Of a DNA stretch of 64,000 bases, positions 62,804 through 64,000 are shown in pieces. Source of the stretch: Prorocentrum cordatum (Eukaryota > Sar > Dinophyceae > Prorocentrales > Prorocentraceae); assembly GCA_963575745.1 (NCBI GenBank), contig CAUYUJ010017821.1, positions 142,001 to 206,000 of the forward strand. The letters are read 5' to 3'. The notes beneath the pieces are model-generated. The model searched no databases, had not been told where the DNA came from, and worked only from the letters and a program-made list of their open reading frames with translations. A program made the translations under genes and the position numbers. The first letter of the stretch is position 1; each line of letters opens with the position of its first letter.

Positions 62804-63329
62804 GATCGATGTATCGGCCTTTCCAGCACATAGCGAACACTAGGGTAAGTGTCCGGGCAAATAGGGCGCGCGTGCCTTGAGCCAAAGGCAACGGCGCGCG
62901 AGCTATGCTCCCGATACTATAACATCTCCCAAAGAGCTACCCTTAAAGTCGGGAGGGGAGGAGACGGAGAGCATAGCCGCGCAGCCGTTAGGCTCTTCAA
63001 AGGCCGCGCGCACGACTGTTTGCAAGAAAGAAAACAGTGCGTACAGTCTGGCCTAACACCAGACTGTAAGGCGAGTTTCCTCGCAAGGCATTTCACGCAA
63101 ATACAAGATAGCCCCTTCGAACGATGAAGGGCTATCGGCTCAGTTAGAGGTAAGCCAAACAGGCCATACCTCACCGAGCAAATATGTATTAAGGCAAAGA
63201 GCCTGAGTCATACAAAGCCGGCTCGTTGCCAGGCGTGAAATGTAAGGCTCGTTTCCGAGCAACTAGAAGGGCGCCTCTATAGTAGGCGCCCATGCTGGCA
63301 AATTGGACCGCGGGGGCAACAAGGACAGA
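62804..63329. other. hairpin-dense segment at the copia 3' end
   Basis: At least seven stem-loops can be drawn: GCTATGCTC with GAGCATAGC (62902 and 62969), ACAGTCTGG with CCAGACTGT (63045-63069), GCGAGTTTCCTCGC (63072-63085), GATAGCCC with GGGCTATC (63107-63136), GCTCGTTTCCGAGC (63246-63260), GGGCGCCT with AGGCGCCC (63268-63291), and a GC-rich one at 62866-62900. It probably belongs to the untranslated or terminal-repeat part of the minus-strand copia element; this is an inference from position. Confidence 0.65.
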
Positions 63330-63976
63330 CTAAAATTGATTAGACTTGGGTTTGTCTCTGTCCTCGGGACCCCGAAAGGGAACAAACTGCTTCACGTCAT
63401 ACTTGAATGACTGAGTGCCTGACATCACTTCCAGAAGCAGCTCCCGATCGATGCTTCCCTTTGTATGCCCGTCTGCGGTCATATCCCTAGTATCACACCA
63501 CTGCACGTTATGTACTATACCTATATCCATGAGCTCACGTATCCAACTGATGTGTCCAAGCAGAGTCCGCTCTGTCGGTATCTTAAGATCCTTGCTTGAT
63601 AATGATTTATAAACGGACTCAGCGTCTATGGTAAGAGATACTTTGATGGCTAGGCCTCCAACTTCACGCATATTAGTTGTCGTGGAGTCAGAGCTCCTGC
63701 CTTGAGCTCGTGGAGAGTGATGAGCGTAGGGTAACACTCATCGAGGTTATGCGCCGCTGCGAGTGCCTCCGCAGCATAGCTGGACCTCACCTGCAGTCGG
63801 TGTGATTTGCATAGTCCGTCACAGAGGTGAGCGACGGACTTGCCTTGAGGCGAGTTTCCTCGCCGTAGTACATTTGCCCCGCGTATGCCGTAGCCCTTGG
63901 TCTCATCCTCCTCCTCCACGGTAAGCTTCCGATGCCCCGAATCGCTGTGGATGTCAACTTCATTCGTCGGCTTCAC
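63330..63976 (-). pseudogene. Ty1/copia RNase H domain, C-terminal end of pol, one frameshift
   Basis: The minus strand reads DIHSDSGHRK (first catalytic Asp), SSYAAEALAAA (Glu), then after a one-base frame change near 63670, TIDAESVYKSL (Asp), WIRELMDIGI and QWCDTRDMTADGHTKG (last Asp, the highly conserved copia ending), then a stop at 63330. All four acidic residues of RNase H are present. The rest of pol lies beyond the window edge. The element is in the same orientation as the copia relic at 1-7 kb but is a separate copy. Confidence 0.82.
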
Positions 63977-64000
63977 CCGAGGGGAGGTGATGCGTTTCGG

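Noticed and set aside
62872-62895. Possible relic of the dinoflagellate spliced leader (minus strand CCGTTGCCTTTGGCTCAAG)
   Set aside because: It resembles the 3' part of the spliced leader but needs one substitution and two deletions, and the same bases form a GC-rich hairpin, which explains the pattern as well. No gene start follows.

Overview
The window looks like a piece of a dinoflagellate nuclear chromosome. This is inferred from the combination seen here: gene-dense but repeat-inflated GC-rich DNA, huge simple-sequence tracts, host genes all on one strand, introns with GT-AG and probable GC-AG ends that carry short direct repeats at their borders, and Ty1/copia and LINE retroelements of the type common in dinoflagellates. 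A Prorocentrum-like genome would fit, but I cannot prove the species. Two runs of N mark assembly gaps (1-33 and 40306-40405).

Layout. 34-1160 is simple sequence (ACT array, pyrimidine tract, G/A/C homopolymer blocks). 1156-7264 is a decayed Ty1/copia element on the minus strand (gag with a zinc-finger-like motif, protease, GAG-pre-integrase, integrase; no reverse transcriptase). 7265-9935 is alternating GGA/TCC low-complexity DNA. Then come the host genes, all on the minus strand: a five-exon gene of unknown function (9939-15678, about 1212 aa), an apparently intronless C5 DNA cytosine methyltransferase with a long Ala-rich N-terminal extension (17556-21140), a partial multi-exon gene ending in a PHD/RING-like zinc finger (25184-36275), a small intronless Cys-motif gene (37807-38670), a five-exon gene crossing the assembly gap (39605-42862), and a frameshifted coiled-coil/zinc-finger gene (43584-45361).

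An 8.9 kb LINE-type retrotransposon (27035-35965, minus) sits inside the third gene. It is flanked by a 13-bp direct repeat that contains that gene's splice acceptor. The LINE has ORF1, an endonuclease/RT ORF2 and an unusual third ORF, joined in frame by single TGA codons (with one frameshift inside ORF2). A further unknown ORF region follows in the 3' part.

From 45.6 kb on, the window is mostly satellite DNA: a three-unit CAT/GGGACACC higher-order repeat (45.65-50.13 kb), three blocks of a 108-bp satellite (51.2-53.6, 54.9-55.4 and 57.7-61.7 kb) with a 3-monomer (324-bp) higher-order organisation, and interposed 79-bp, 73-bp, pentanucleotide and CT arrays. The very long open frames in the 108-bp satellite follow from its period being divisible by three and are not evidence for genes. 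Two small plus-strand ORFs (56972-57292, 61928-62803) are possible genes. The window closes with a hairpin-dense segment (62860-63320) and the RNase H end of a second copia element (63330-63976, minus).

A different repeat family, built on a GTGAAGNNCTTCAC palindrome, fills 22.66-24.34 kb.
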